A DNA stretch of 64,000 bases, taken from contig NZ_WEGK01000013.1 of the NCBI RefSeq assembly GCF_009604405.1, positions 62,001 to 126,000 of the forward strand, read 5' to 3'. The stretch is from Nocardia macrotermitis. Lineage in GTDB: Bacteria > Actinomycetota > Actinomycetes > Mycobacteriales > Mycobacteriaceae. This document shows, piece after piece, positions 1 through 7,747 of the stretch. Both the position numbers and the translations under genes were made by a program. Position 1 is the first letter of the stretch; every line of letters starts with the position of its first letter. Below the pieces are notes generated by a model, which ran no database searches, was not told the DNA's origin, and worked only from the letters and a program-made list of their open reading frames with translations.

Positions 1-47
1 CTAGCACGAATCGCGCCCTTAAGTACACGGCAATGTATGGTTAAGCG

Positions 48-653
48 GTGACCGAACCGCGCCCGATCCGCCGCCGACGCGGCCGCGGCGGTCGCGAACG
101 CATCCTCGCCGCGGCCGCCGCCCTGTTCGAAACCCAGGGGATCACCGCGACCGGTATGGAACAGATCGCCCTCGCCGCCCCGGTATCCAAACGCACCCTC
201 TATACGCACTTTCCGACCAAGGACGACCTGGTCGTCGGCTATCTGCGCGACCTGATCGATTCCGGCCGCACCACCGAAGCCGTGCTGGACCGCGCGGATC
301 TCCCGGTGCGGGAACGGCTGCTCGCCCTGTTCGAACCGTTCGGCCCGCAGCACGGCCCGATCCGCGGCTGCCCCTTCGTGGACGCGGCCGCCGAATTCCC
401 GGACCCGCACAGCCCGGCCCACCGATACGCGGCCGAACAGAAGCGGCGTTTCGTCGCACGGCTGACCGAACTCACCACCGAACTCGGCGTCGCGCACCCC
501 GGACCCCTGGCCGAACAACTCGCCGTCCTCGCCGACGGCGCGGCCAGCCGGGCGATGGTGCTGAACGACCCGGACTGCCTCCGACATGCGAGAACGGCCG
601 CGGCGGCATTGCTCGCCACGGCCGTTCCGGTGTCGGCTGCCGCCGACGGATGA
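48..653 (+). CDS. TetR/AcrR family transcriptional regulator
   Basis: A 201-residue protein with an N-terminal helix-turn-helix (about residues 19-63) ending in TLYTHFPTKDDLV, the recognition helix typical of TetR repressors. The N-terminus is very Arg-rich. The C-terminal half contains RGCPFVDAAAEFPDP, a segment common in one subgroup of TetR ligand-binding domains. The start is a GTG. The 27 bases before it hold a weak inverted repeat (CTTAA at 18-22, TTAAG at 41-45) that could be an autoregulatory operator. The gene is convergent with the GDT1-type transporter, with only 12 bases between the stop codons. The divergent neighbour that would suggest its target lies outside the window, so the ligand and regulon cannot be assigned. 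Confidence 0.9.
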   Translation: MTEPRPIRRRRGRGGRERILAAAAALFETQGITATGMEQIALAAPVSKRTLYTHFPTKDDLVVGYLRDLIDSGRTTEAVLDRADLPVRERLLALFEPFGPQHGPIRGCPFVDAAAEFPDPHSPAHRYAAEQKRRFVARLTELTTELGVAHPGPLAEQLAVLADGAASRAMVLNDPDCLRHARTAAAALLATAVPVSAAADG

Positions 654-665
654 CTCGGATTCGCG

Positions 666-1409
666 TTACCGGATCTGCCCGGAACCGCTCTCGACCGATT
701 CGTTCGGCAATGCCGGCCGCGATGCCGAGTTCGTCGAACGCCGGTTCAGCACCCACAGCACGGCGCCGGCGAGCGCGGGAGCCAGCAGGGCGATCGCGTA
801 TTCGGTGAGGCGGCCCAGGCCCGGCGCGAAGGCCGAGAGCAGGGTGGCGGCGCCGATGTAGAGGAACAGCAGGCCCGAACCGATGGCGATGGCGCGTTCG
901 GGGACGTGCTTGCCGAGCAGGATGCCCAGGGCGATGGCCCCGCCGCCCGCGGCGACCATACCGACGACCGAACCGATCCAGACCGCGACCCAGTTGTGGC
1001 TGGAGGCCAGCGCGATGATCGCGAACATGGTGCGGTCGCCCAGTTCGGCCAGCAGGAACGCCGAGAGCACCATGAAGAACACCCGCCACGGCGAACGTGC
1101 GCCGGAATCCTGTTCGGCGGCCTCGTCGTCCTCGGTACCGGTGTGGATGGTCTCGCGCAGCGTCCACAGCCCGACCGCGAGCAGTACGACCGCGGTGATC
1201 AGGGCGATGACGCCGGTCGGCAGCGTCGCGCCGAGGAAATGTCCGACGCCGACGGCGATCAGATTGACCGCGATACTGGCGGCGGTGATCCCGGCGAGCA
1301 CGACCCACCAGCGATAACGCAGCGCGAAGGTCAGGGCCATCAGCTGTGATTTGTCGCCGAGCTCGGCGAGGAACAGGACACCGAAACTCAGCAGTATCGT
1401 GGCGATCAT
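666..1409 (-). CDS. GDT1/TMEM165 (UPF0016) family cation transporter, probable Mn2+ exporter
   Basis: A 247-residue integral membrane protein with the two signature repeats of the family. ELGDKS is at residues 16-21 and ELGDRT at about 122-127, each at the start of a hydrophobic half. An acidic loop (GTEDDEAAEQD) separates the halves. Known members move Mn2+ or Ca2+, and bacterial members export Mn2+. The ATG at 1409 is chosen because GGGAG precedes it by about 8 bases; a longer frame opens at 1472 but has no comparable site. A yybP-ykoY manganese riboswitch lies about 90 bases upstream on the same strand (1502-1618). This independently supports a Mn2+ efflux role and indicates induction by Mn2+. 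Confidence 0.92.
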   Translation of the reverse strand: MIATILLSFGVLFLAELGDKSQLMALTFALRYRWWVVLAGITAASIAVNLIAVGVGHFLGATLPTGVIALITAVVLLAVGLWTLRETIHTGTEDDEAAEQDSGARSPWRVFFMVLSAFLLAELGDRTMFAIIALASSHNWVAVWIGSVVGMVAAGGGAIALGILLGKHVPERAIAIGSGLLFLYIGAATLLSAFAPGLGRLTEYAIALLAPALAGAVLWVLNRRSTNSASRPALPNESVESGSGQIR

Positions 1410-1501
1410 TCTTGCGCTCCCAGGTCTCCGGCCTGCCGGCCGCAGACGGGACGTCTCCGGCCGACAACGCACCCGAAATATTCGGTCGGTTGGTTATCGG
1501 C

Positions 1502-1618
1502 CGAAGGTCTCGCCCACCGGAACGAGCGGATGAATCTCTCCGCCGCGATACCGGTTCGCGTGGCCGGACCCGGATGGATCAGTATGTCGACCACGCGATT
1601 GGGGGCTACTCCCCTTCG
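1502..1618 (-). promoter_or_regulatory. yybP-ykoY manganese riboswitch
   Basis: Read on the minus strand, the segment begins GCGAAGGGGAGTAGC (1605-1619) and ends GCGAGACCTTCGGC (1500-1513). These are the two most conserved blocks of the yybP-ykoY aptamer (consensus AAGGGGAGUAG and GAGACCUU). CGAAGG (1613-1618) pairs exactly with CCTTCG (1502-1507) to close stem P1, and internal stems lie between. The aptamer is about 90 bases upstream of a GDT1-type transporter, a known target class. The leader between aptamer and ATG is GC-rich and probably holds the expression platform, but I could not fold it with certainty. Confidence 0.88.
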
Positions 1619-1799
1619 CTGTGAGCAAGCCTACCCTAATCTGCCCCGGCTGCCAACCTCCTGTAATCGAAATCGCAATGCGCACAATAAGTTTGGCGAT
1701 CCTCGGCAGAGGTTTCGGCTACCCTCACGCTGTGTTCGACGGCGGCATTCCCGGGGCGCTACGTGGTTACGCTCCGCTGCCGCCTTCGCGCCTGACCGC

Positions 1800-2327
1800 T
1801 CATGCCGCGATCAACATGGCCAGAACCGCGGTGTCGGGATCACTGATCGGATCCACGCCCACCCGGCTGACCATCGAGGTCACCGTGCCGTCCGATTCGG
1901 CCTCCACCCAGGCCGCGCGATGCTGCAACCCCAGATGCGGCACGCCCGGCAGCAGCACGCAGCCCGAGGCCGCACCGCTGCATTCGGGCAGCGACGGGCG
2001 GGTTTCCGAGGGCGGATGCAGCATCATCAGCGCGGGCGGCACGTGCCGGGCGAACCGTCCGGGTTCGAGCGCCTGCTCGCCCAGGATCGGCCCCTCGGCC
2101 AGGACCAGGCCGACGGTACCGGGCTCTGGATCGTCGGGCAGATCCTCGCGTGCACCGAAAACCGTTGTCGTGGTGAGGATTCCGGGTAACGTGGCCACCC
2201 GCACGGCGAGGGCGAGCAGTTGCGCCCACTCCTTCGTGGTGTCCGGCCAGCGGCCCCCGATCAGAAATCCCCGCAGTGATCCGTGCGCCTGGAACGGCGT
2301 GATGAGAACCGGATCGTTCGTGTGCAT
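1800..2327 (-). CDS. hypothetical protein
   Basis: A 175-residue protein I do not recognise. The ATG at 2327 is preceded by GGGAGG with 7 bases of spacing, which favours it over the longer open frame (to 2468). There is no signal peptide or membrane segment. The N-terminus reads MHTNDPVLITPFQAHG. The centre has an acidic Pro-rich stretch (DLPDDPEPGTVG), followed by RPSLPECSGAASG and a hydrophobic C-terminus. It lies between sodA and the Mn-riboswitch gene on the same strand, but both gaps exceed 170 bases, so it is probably a separate unit. A degraded copy of about 62 bases of its coding sequence occurs at 10881-10942. Confidence 0.7.
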   Translation of the reverse strand: MHTNDPVLITPFQAHGSLRGFLIGGRWPDTTKEWAQLLALAVRVATLPGILTTTTVFGAREDLPDDPEPGTVGLVLAEGPILGEQALEPGRFARHVPPALMMLHPPSETRPSLPECSGAASGCVLLPGVPHLGLQHRAAWVEAESDGTVTSMVSRVGVDPISDPDTAVLAMLIAA

Positions 2328-2474
2328 CGTGGCCTCCCGAATCGGTACCGGGATGGCTGCCGGGAAAGCGAGCCGTCCTGAAGTTGTGAGTACCCGAGAA
2401 TGGCCCGAACAATGTCTGGCACACAAGTACCAGAGAGTGCTAAAGCGCAGGTAACAGGCTTGAAACATGACACA

Positions 2475-2502
2475 GGCCCGCGAACCGGAAGGTTCGCGGG
2501 CC
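2475..2502 (-). terminator. hairpin downstream of sodA
   Basis: A perfect 12-bp stem (2475-2486 with 2491-2502) closed by the tetraloop GGAA, 40 bases beyond the sodA stop codon. No strong T-run follows on the minus strand, so it is either a mycobacterial-type (I-shaped) terminator or an mRNA-stabilising hairpin. Confidence 0.65.
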
Positions 2503-2541
2503 CGTTTGCCGGGGATGCGCCCGCAGCCGGGCGCCGGCGGA

Positions 2542-3165
2542 TCAGCCGAAGACCAGGCCCTTGGCCTGCGCGGTGGCGCGCGCGAAACGGTCCTGCACGT
2601 CGGCCCAGTTGACGACGTTCCAGAACGCCTTCACGTAGTCGGCCTTGACGTTCTTGTACTGCAGGTAGAACGCGTGCTCCCACATGTCGACCTGCAGCAG
2701 CGGGATGATGCCCAGCGGCACGTTGGCCTGCTGGTCGTACAGCTGGAAGGTCAGCAGCTTCTGGCCCAGCTGGTCGTAGCCCAGCACGGCCCAGCCCGAA
2801 CCCTGCAGGCCGTTGGCCGCGGCGGTGAACTGCGCGCGGAACTTGTCGAACGAGCCGAACTGGTCGTCGATGGCCGCGGCCAGATCGCCGACCGGCTTGT
2901 CGCCGCCGTTCGGGGACAGGTTCTTCCACCAGATGGAGTGGTTGACGTGCCCACCCAGGTGGAAGGCCAGGTTCTTCTCGTTCAGGAAGATCGCGCCGTG
3001 ATCCTCGGCCTCACGCGCCGCCGCCAGCTTCTCGACGGCCGCGTTGACGCCCGCGACATAGGCGGCGTGGTGCTTGGAATGGTGGAGTTCGTTGATCTGC
3101 CCGGAGATGTGCGGCTCCAGGGCGCCGTAGTCGTAGTCCAGATCTGGCAGCGTGTACTCAGCCAC
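2542..3165 (-). CDS. sodA: superoxide dismutase (Mn/Fe family, Mn-type active site)
   Basis: A 207-residue protein that converts superoxide to peroxide and oxygen. All four metal ligands of the Mn/Fe SOD family are present at their mycobacterial positions: H28 (HHSKHH), H76 (HVNHSIWW), D160 and H164 (DMWEHAFYLQY). At the position where M. tuberculosis FeSOD has a His, this protein has Gln (YDQQANVPLG), as in mycobacterial MnSODs, so Mn is the likely metal. There is no signal peptide; mycobacterial and nocardial homologues are nonetheless exported. The GTG at 3165 is preferred because GGGA precedes it and the product then begins AEYTLPDLDYDYGALEPH, as in homologues. A Mn-responsive exporter gene lies 1.1 kb away. 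Confidence 0.96.
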   Translation of the reverse strand: MAEYTLPDLDYDYGALEPHISGQINELHHSKHHAAYVAGVNAAVEKLAAAREAEDHGAIFLNEKNLAFHLGGHVNHSIWWKNLSPNGGDKPVGDLAAAIDDQFGSFDKFRAQFTAAANGLQGSGWAVLGYDQLGQKLLTFQLYDQQANVPLGIIPLLQVDMWEHAFYLQYKNVKADYVKAFWNVVNWADVQDRFARATAQAKGLVFG

Positions 3166-3336
3166 GATGTCCCTTCCCTCGTATGTCAGGCCGTCTGCAC
3201 CCGGACTTGCCGGGCACACCCAACCATCATTCGTACACCCGCTCCAGTGCAACCGGCGTTCGTGCCCCCGGAATTCCTGATGAACGGAAAGATTCCCGAT
3301 GATCGGAATCCGCTGCGTCCGGGAACCTTTGCCTAC

Positions 3337-3978
3337 CTACATCGGCGGCGCGACGTCCGGCAGCATGGTGCGGGGGTCGCAGGCGTCGTGGGCCTTCCAC
3401 CAGCGCGCGCCGCCGGCGATGAATTCCGCGAGCGGGATCTCGGTGCCGGCGGAGGTGGTGATCGTGACGTCCTCGAACCAGATCCGCACATCCAGCTCGC
3501 GGGGATCGATGCCCTCCTGCTGCGAGAACTCCAGCAGATGGGTGCCCGGCTCGGCGCTGACGGTGGTGTCGAAGCTCAGCAGCTCGCGCCACAGCGCCCA
3601 GCCGCTGTCGTCGGCGTCGATGAAATCCCAGCCGTGCAGGGCGCCGCCGCCGAATCCGGCGATGGCCTCGCCGAGGGTGTCCAGAGTGAGCGGGAAGACC
3701 TTCGGCTCGGCATCGTCCCAACGCTGCATGCGCAGTGACGCCGCCACCCGGCTGACGCCGGTGAGTGTCAGGTCCACCCGATGATCCGTGGGCGGTGGCC
3801 CATCGGTGGGGAGAGTCAGCACTTCGAGTTCGATTCGAACCCGCGCGGCCTCGGCGTCGGGCACCAGGCCCAGACAGGTGCCTTCGGCAAGTGCGGTGTT
3901 GAGTCCGGCCGTATCCAATCCGTCGAGTAACCCGCGGGTCGCGTCCATGTGATCCAGGCTACCGATACCCACCGACAT
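3337..3978 (-). CDS. hypothetical protein (position of Rv3847)
   Basis: About 213 residues, function unknown. It is soluble, acidic and without a signal peptide. It contains repeated Thr/Asp-rich beta-like segments (DHRVDLTLTGVSRVAA, ELDVRIWFEDVTITTSAG) and ends with FIAGGARWWKAHDACDPR. Two ATGs are plausible, at 3978 and 3948. Neither has a clear Shine-Dalgarno sequence; a weak GGTAG precedes the second. The gene sits beside sodA, where mycobacteria also have a conserved unknown gene, but I cannot confirm orthology by eye. Confidence 0.68.
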   Translation of the reverse strand: MSVGIGSLDHMDATRGLLDGLDTAGLNTALAEGTCLGLVPDAEAARVRIELEVLTLPTDGPPPTDHRVDLTLTGVSRVAASLRMQRWDDAEPKVFPLTLDTLGEAIAGFGGGALHGWDFIDADDSGWALWRELLSFDTTVSAEPGTHLLEFSQQEGIDPRELDVRIWFEDVTITTSAGTEIPLAEFIAGGARWWKAHDACDPRTMLPDVAPPM

Positions 3979-4240
3979 GTCGGGGATTTCGGTTTGCCGT
4001 AGGTGTTGCCCGGGATTTTTCGAAACCGAGGGAACCGAACGCGCGTACGCGGCGTCCAAGTAGATGTCGGGTTCCCCCGCCGCGGTTCCGCCAGCCGGTT
4101 CCGCAGCTCGCGGAGGGGCCCGTTGAAGGCGGTGGGCGACCGCTCCGACATGAGGAGGGGAGTTTCGGATCGGTCGCCCACATGCGCTTCATTGCTGGTC
4201 AGGGGGTTACGGGGGAGTTGTCGACCCCACACTCTCTACC

Positions 4241-4289
4241 TGTGGATGAGGTTGTGGATATGTGGATAACTTCGGCGGAGTTATCCACA
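4241..4289. other. DnaA-box cluster
   Basis: Four 9-mers lie within 49 bases. TGTGGATGA (4241-4249) and TGTGGATAT (4253-4261) each have one mismatch. TGTGGATAA (4261-4269) and TTATCCACA (4281-4289) match the DnaA-box consensus exactly and form an inverted pair 11 bases apart. The cluster ends 38 bases before the rhodanese start. The remaining intergenic sequence (about 3979-4240) shows nothing I recognise. No dnaA or dnaN gene is nearby, so this is not obviously oriC. It may titrate DnaA or control the downstream operon. Confidence 0.75.
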
Positions 4290-4327
4290 TACTCCATCGG
4301 TCCGGCAGCCGTGGCAGGATCGAACAC

Positions 4328-4684
4328 GTGACGAGCCCCGAAATCCCATCGGTGCCGGTGGATGAGCTACCTGCCGAATTCGATGATGCCGGGACCACAC
4401 CGGCGATGTTGCTCGACGTCCGGGAGGACGACGAGTGGCAGCTCGGGCACGCACCCGGTGCCGTGCACATCCCCATGGCCGACATCCCCGCGCGTGCCGA
4501 GGAACTGGACTACGACCGTGAGATCTACGTCATCTGCCGCCAGGGCGGGCGATCGGTCCAGGTCGCGCGGTACCTGACGCATATCGGATTCGACGCGGTG
4601 AACGTCTCCGGGGGCATGGTGGCCTGGCAGCAGGCCGGTCGCCCGCTGACCACCGAGGGCGATCACGAGGCGAAGATCTACTGA
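4328..4684 (+). CDS. rhodanese-like domain protein
   Basis: A 118-residue single-domain rhodanese (sulfurtransferase fold). It has LLDVREDDEWQLGHAPGAVH near residue 30 and the active-site loop CRQGGRS with the nucleophilic Cys at about residue 70. It is probably cytoplasmic and carries sulfur as a persulfide; the acceptor is unknown. I chose the GTG at 4328 over the in-frame ATG at 4262 because the extra 22 residues would be translated through the DnaA-box cluster and do not resemble a rhodanese. It is first in an operon with the DUF4328 protein (16-base gap) and GlpQ1. Confidence 0.9.
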   Translation: MTSPEIPSVPVDELPAEFDDAGTTPAMLLDVREDDEWQLGHAPGAVHIPMADIPARAEELDYDREIYVICRQGGRSVQVARYLTHIGFDAVNVSGGMVAWQQAGRPLTTEGDHEAKIY

Positions 4685-4700
4685 TGAGAGGGGGACCGGC

Positions 4701-5825
4701 ATGGCGGTGAACACCGTCGTACAGCCCTGTGCCCGCTGCGGTGCGCGCTGGGCGGTGCAGGGCAGACCCATGCACTGGTGCCCGCGGTGTCACGGTGTGC
4801 TGCTGTCCCCGGCCCCGGTCGACGCGCCGCCGCAGCGCCGCAACTATCGCTGGGTCGCCCGGCCGCCGGGCCGTCGCCGTCCGCGCGATACGCACCCCTC
4901 GTCCGCGAAAGCGCCGCTGCCGACGCCCCGCTACACCGATGTTCCGCGCTGGGGTCTGCACGATGTCCCCCGGCCGCCGGTCGCCGCGCCCCGGACCCGC
5001 CTGGATCGGCTGACCGACCGGCTCCTACGACTGCTGACGATGACGGCGGCGCTGTTCGCGCTGTCCGCGGCCGCCGAATTCGGGCGGTATCTGCTGCTGA
5101 TGTGGAATCGGACGCGGCTGATCGAACCGATCGTGGTCTACCTCTCCGATTGGTCCGTGCGGTTGTTCGCGGTACTGGCCCTGATCTTCGCGCTGCTGAC
5201 CGCGATCGCGCTGGTGGGCTGGTTGATCCAGGCCCGCCGCCGTGCTTATGCGGCGGCCGGGCAGCGCGATCCGCGCGGAATGTGGTCGCTGCTGCTGGGC
5301 TGTGTGATTCCCGTGGTGAATCTGGTCTGGCCCGGTGTCTTCCTGACCGAACTGGCCCGCCGCGACGAGGATCCACGGGTGTCGCAGGCCGTGCGGATCT
5401 GGTGGGCGGTCTGGGTGATCAACGGTGTGATGTCCGTCGCGGCGTTGGGTTTCCGGGCCACCGACACCTTGCAGGCGCAGGCCAACGGGGTGATCTTCAC
5501 CGTCTACACCGATCTGGTGGCGACCGGGGTCGCGGTGCTGTCGCTGTGGCTGGTGCGGATGTTCGAGGGCGTGGATCTGCGCGGTCGGCGGCGGTTGCCC
5601 CGGCGCTGGCTGGCCACCGGCGGTCCGGCCGTGCCGGTCATCGAACCGGTGCATCCGGCCGCTGCCGAGGCCGTCGGAGCCGGCGTCGCGGATTCGGCCG
5701 CCGCCGTGGATGTTCCGTCCGGTCCGGCGGCTGAGCGCGCAGCCGATCCCGAGGTCGTGCAGGATGTGCGTGCGGAGTCCGTATCGGGTGCGGAGTCCGA
5801 GCAGGAGGAGGTCATGGCGAAGTGA
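4701..5825 (+). CDS. DUF4328 membrane protein with N-terminal zinc ribbon
   Basis: A 374-residue protein. The N-terminus has a probable zinc ribbon (C10, C13, C27, C30: CARCG and CPRCH), followed by an Arg/Pro-rich cytoplasmic segment to about residue 100. Six or so hydrophobic helices between about 105 and 290 form a DUF4328 domain, including the WSLLLGCVIPVVNLVWPG and TELARRDEDPRV regions. The C-terminal 80 residues are Ala/Glu-rich and probably disordered. Function is unknown. The stop overlaps the glpQ1 start by 4 bases (GTGA), so translation is probably coupled. The same pairing (Rv3843c-Rv3842c) exists in mycobacteria. Confidence 0.88.
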   Translation: MAVNTVVQPCARCGARWAVQGRPMHWCPRCHGVLLSPAPVDAPPQRRNYRWVARPPGRRRPRDTHPSSAKAPLPTPRYTDVPRWGLHDVPRPPVAAPRTRLDRLTDRLLRLLTMTAALFALSAAAEFGRYLLLMWNRTRLIEPIVVYLSDWSVRLFAVLALIFALLTAIALVGWLIQARRRAYAAAGQRDPRGMWSLLLGCVIPVVNLVWPGVFLTELARRDEDPRVSQAVRIWWAVWVINGVMSVAALGFRATDTLQAQANGVIFTVYTDLVATGVAVLSLWLVRMFEGVDLRGRRRLPRRWLATGGPAVPVIEPVHPAAAEAVGAGVADSAAAVDVPSGPAAERAADPEVVQDVRAESVSGAESEQEEVMAK

Positions 5826-6616
5826 ACCAGGACAGTCGCGGACCGTTCGTCGTCGCGCATCGGGGCGCCTCGGCCGCCCGTCCGGAACACACTCTCGCCG
5901 CATACGAGCTGGCCCTGCAGGAAGGTGCGGACGGCGTCGAATGCGATGTGCGGCTGACCCGCGACGGCCATCTGGTCTGTGTGCACGACCGCACCGTCGA
6001 TCGCACCTCGTCGGGTTCCGGGCTGGTCAGCGAGATGAGCCTGGAGGAATTGCGCGATCTGGACTTCGGCGGCGACGGTGAGCCGTCGCCGGTGCTGACC
6101 CTGAGCGAGCTGATCTCGCTGGTGCTGGACTGGCGCAGCCGCCCGACCAAGCTGTTCATCGAGACCAAACATCCGGTGCGGTACGGCGCGCTGGTGGAGA
6201 ACAAGGTGCTGGCCGAACTCCAGCGCTTCGGTATCGCGACGCCGGCCTCGGCCGCGCATTCCCGGGCCGTGGTGATGTCCTTCGCCGCGACCGCGGTCTG
6301 GCGGATCCGCCGCGCCGCGCCGCTGCTGCCGACCGTGCTGCTCGGCGAGTCCTCCCGCTACCTCGGCGGCAGTGCCGCGACCACGGTCGGCGCGACGGCC
6401 GTCGGCCCCTCGGTGAAAACTCTGCGCGAACATCCGGACCTGGTCGACAAGGCCGCCGTCGCCGGACGTACCACGTACTGCTGGACGGTCGACGATCCGG
6501 ACGATGTGAAGCTGTGTGCCGAACTCGGCGTCAGCTGGGTCGCCACCAACCACCCCGGCCGCACCCGGGCGGTGCTGGACGCGCTCGGGCCGCTGCCCGA
6601 TTCGCAGACCGACTGA
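5822..6616 (+). CDS. glpQ1: glycerophosphodiester phosphodiesterase
   Basis: A 264-residue GDPD-family TIM barrel. It begins with VAHRGASAARPEHT, carrying the catalytic His-Arg pair (H13, R14) and the metal-binding Glu (PEHT). VECDVRLTRDG and VCVHD follow, supplying the remaining metal ligands and the second catalytic His. KLFIETKH is in the middle and a typical WTVDDPDDVKLCAELGV is near the C-terminus. It hydrolyses glycerophosphodiesters to glycerol-3-phosphate and an alcohol. No signal peptide is present. It is the third gene of the rhodanese-DUF4328-glpQ1 operon and the apparent counterpart of Rv3842c. Confidence 0.93.
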   Translation: MNQDSRGPFVVAHRGASAARPEHTLAAYELALQEGADGVECDVRLTRDGHLVCVHDRTVDRTSSGSGLVSEMSLEELRDLDFGGDGEPSPVLTLSELISLVLDWRSRPTKLFIETKHPVRYGALVENKVLAELQRFGIATPASAAHSRAVVMSFAATAVWRIRRAAPLLPTVLLGESSRYLGGSAATTVGATAVGPSVKTLREHPDLVDKAAVAGRTTYCWTVDDPDDVKLCAELGVSWVATNHPGRTRAVLDALGPLPDSQTD

Positions 6617-6829
6617 CCCGCTCGAGCGCTCGGTCCGGACGGGCCTGGCGCGGGCGAAGCTGATTCCCGGACCCGAGCTACCCCCGCACGGTATGCGGCC
6701 CATCCCGGAGATTTCCCGGAACCGCTGGTGAGGCAACCGGATTCGGCGGTATTGCCCGGGATGACCCGGAAGACCAAATTTGCAGGTCAAAGCCGGGAAT
6801 CCGGTGCGGACCTGCTACGCTCGCGCGTC

Positions 6830-7747
6830 GTGGGTAAGAGCAAGCGCAACAGTCCCAAGCCCGACAGCAATCGGGCCCAGCGTCTCGCGGAGCGGCGGGC
6901 CGAGCAGGCGAGCCGCGGCGTGACGCGTCCGTTCGAGGGTGTGGCCGCCGAATGCGATCTGGTGGCGCTACGGGAGTTCGTGCCGTCGGCGACCGCGACC
7001 TTGCGGACCGCGCCCGGGTTCGCCGCGAAACGTCCGGTGACGCTGGCCACGGTGCTGCCCGGTGCGGTGGCCGCGCTGGTGCGCGCCGCCGCCGAGCCGG
7101 TCGGATTCGTCGCCGCGCAGGTGCAGTTCCAGTCCGAGAATCCGGCCGCCGACCTGGCCACCGCCATCGCCTGGACGCAGCTGTCCGAGCCGGGCGAGTC
7201 GCTGAACAGCGCCGCCGACGCGGAACTGGCCGCCGAGCCGCTGACCGAGGTGCTCGATCCGGCCGCGCCCCTGGACCTGACCGTGCACCAGGACTTCAAC
7301 TGGTGGGTGCCCGAGGGGGTGCAGCCCGATCCGCAGGTCGCGGCCACCATCGAGCAGGCGAATCAGGCGATCATGCCCTCGGACCGCCTGGCGCTGGACG
7401 CCGACGCGATAGGTGCGGCCTGGTGGGTCGACGCGGGGGAGAAGGCGCATCTGCGCTGGGTCCGCCCCGAGGACGAGGACGCGCTGATGCTGGCCCTCGC
7501 GCGCCTGCACGCCGCCGGTGGTCTGCACCTCGGCGAGGGTTCCCGCTTCGCCGGCTCCTTCCGCACCCACGGCCTGCTGGTCCCCGTCTTCGACCTGGAC
7601 CGCGAACAGCACGCCACCGAATGGGTGAAGCCCGCAACGGAATTCGGCGCCCGCCTGAACGAGGCCCTCGCCTCCGATGCCCCCATGACCCCCGAAGAAC
7701 GCCGCTCCCGCGACGGATTGCGTTCCCGCCAGGTCACACTGCGCTGA
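6830..7747 (+). CDS. DUF5926 family protein
   Basis: A 305-residue conserved actinobacterial protein of unknown function. It begins GKSKRNSPKPDSNRAQRLAE, a highly basic tail, then has an Ala-rich body with paired Trp residues (FNWWVPEGV, AAWWVDAGEKAHLRW) and the conserved GSFRTHGLLVPVFDLD near the end. The GTG at 6830 is preferred over the ATG at 6728 because homologues start at this basic segment. Some databases label such proteins as SecA-like because of their tails; no ATPase motif is present here. The last codons and stop are part of a tandem repeat array that continues downstream. Confidence 0.85.
   Translation: MGKSKRNSPKPDSNRAQRLAERRAEQASRGVTRPFEGVAAECDLVALREFVPSATATLRTAPGFAAKRPVTLATVLPGAVAALVRAAAEPVGFVAAQVQFQSENPAADLATAIAWTQLSEPGESLNSAADAELAAEPLTEVLDPAAPLDLTVHQDFNWWVPEGVQPDPQVAATIEQANQAIMPSDRLALDADAIGAAWWVDAGEKAHLRWVRPEDEDALMLALARLHAAGGLHLGEGSRFAGSFRTHGLLVPVFDLDREQHATEWVKPATEFGARLNEALASDAPMTPEERRSRDGLRSRQVTLR

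Noticed and set aside
18..45. Imperfect palindrome upstream of the first TetR gene as an operator
   Set aside because: Only about 8 of 14 positions per half match; too weak to list as a site.
3826..3842. GTTCGATTCGAACC resembling a tRNA T-arm
   Set aside because: Lies inside a coding region and no acceptor, D-arm or anticodon stem can be drawn around it.
4003..4327. Small open frames on both strands before the rhodanese gene
   Set aside because: No ribosome-binding sites, no family resemblance, and they run through the DnaA-box cluster.
6830..7747. SecA-like preprotein translocase, a label sometimes given to DUF5926 proteins
   Set aside because: No Walker motifs or DEAD-box features; only the basic tail is vaguely similar.
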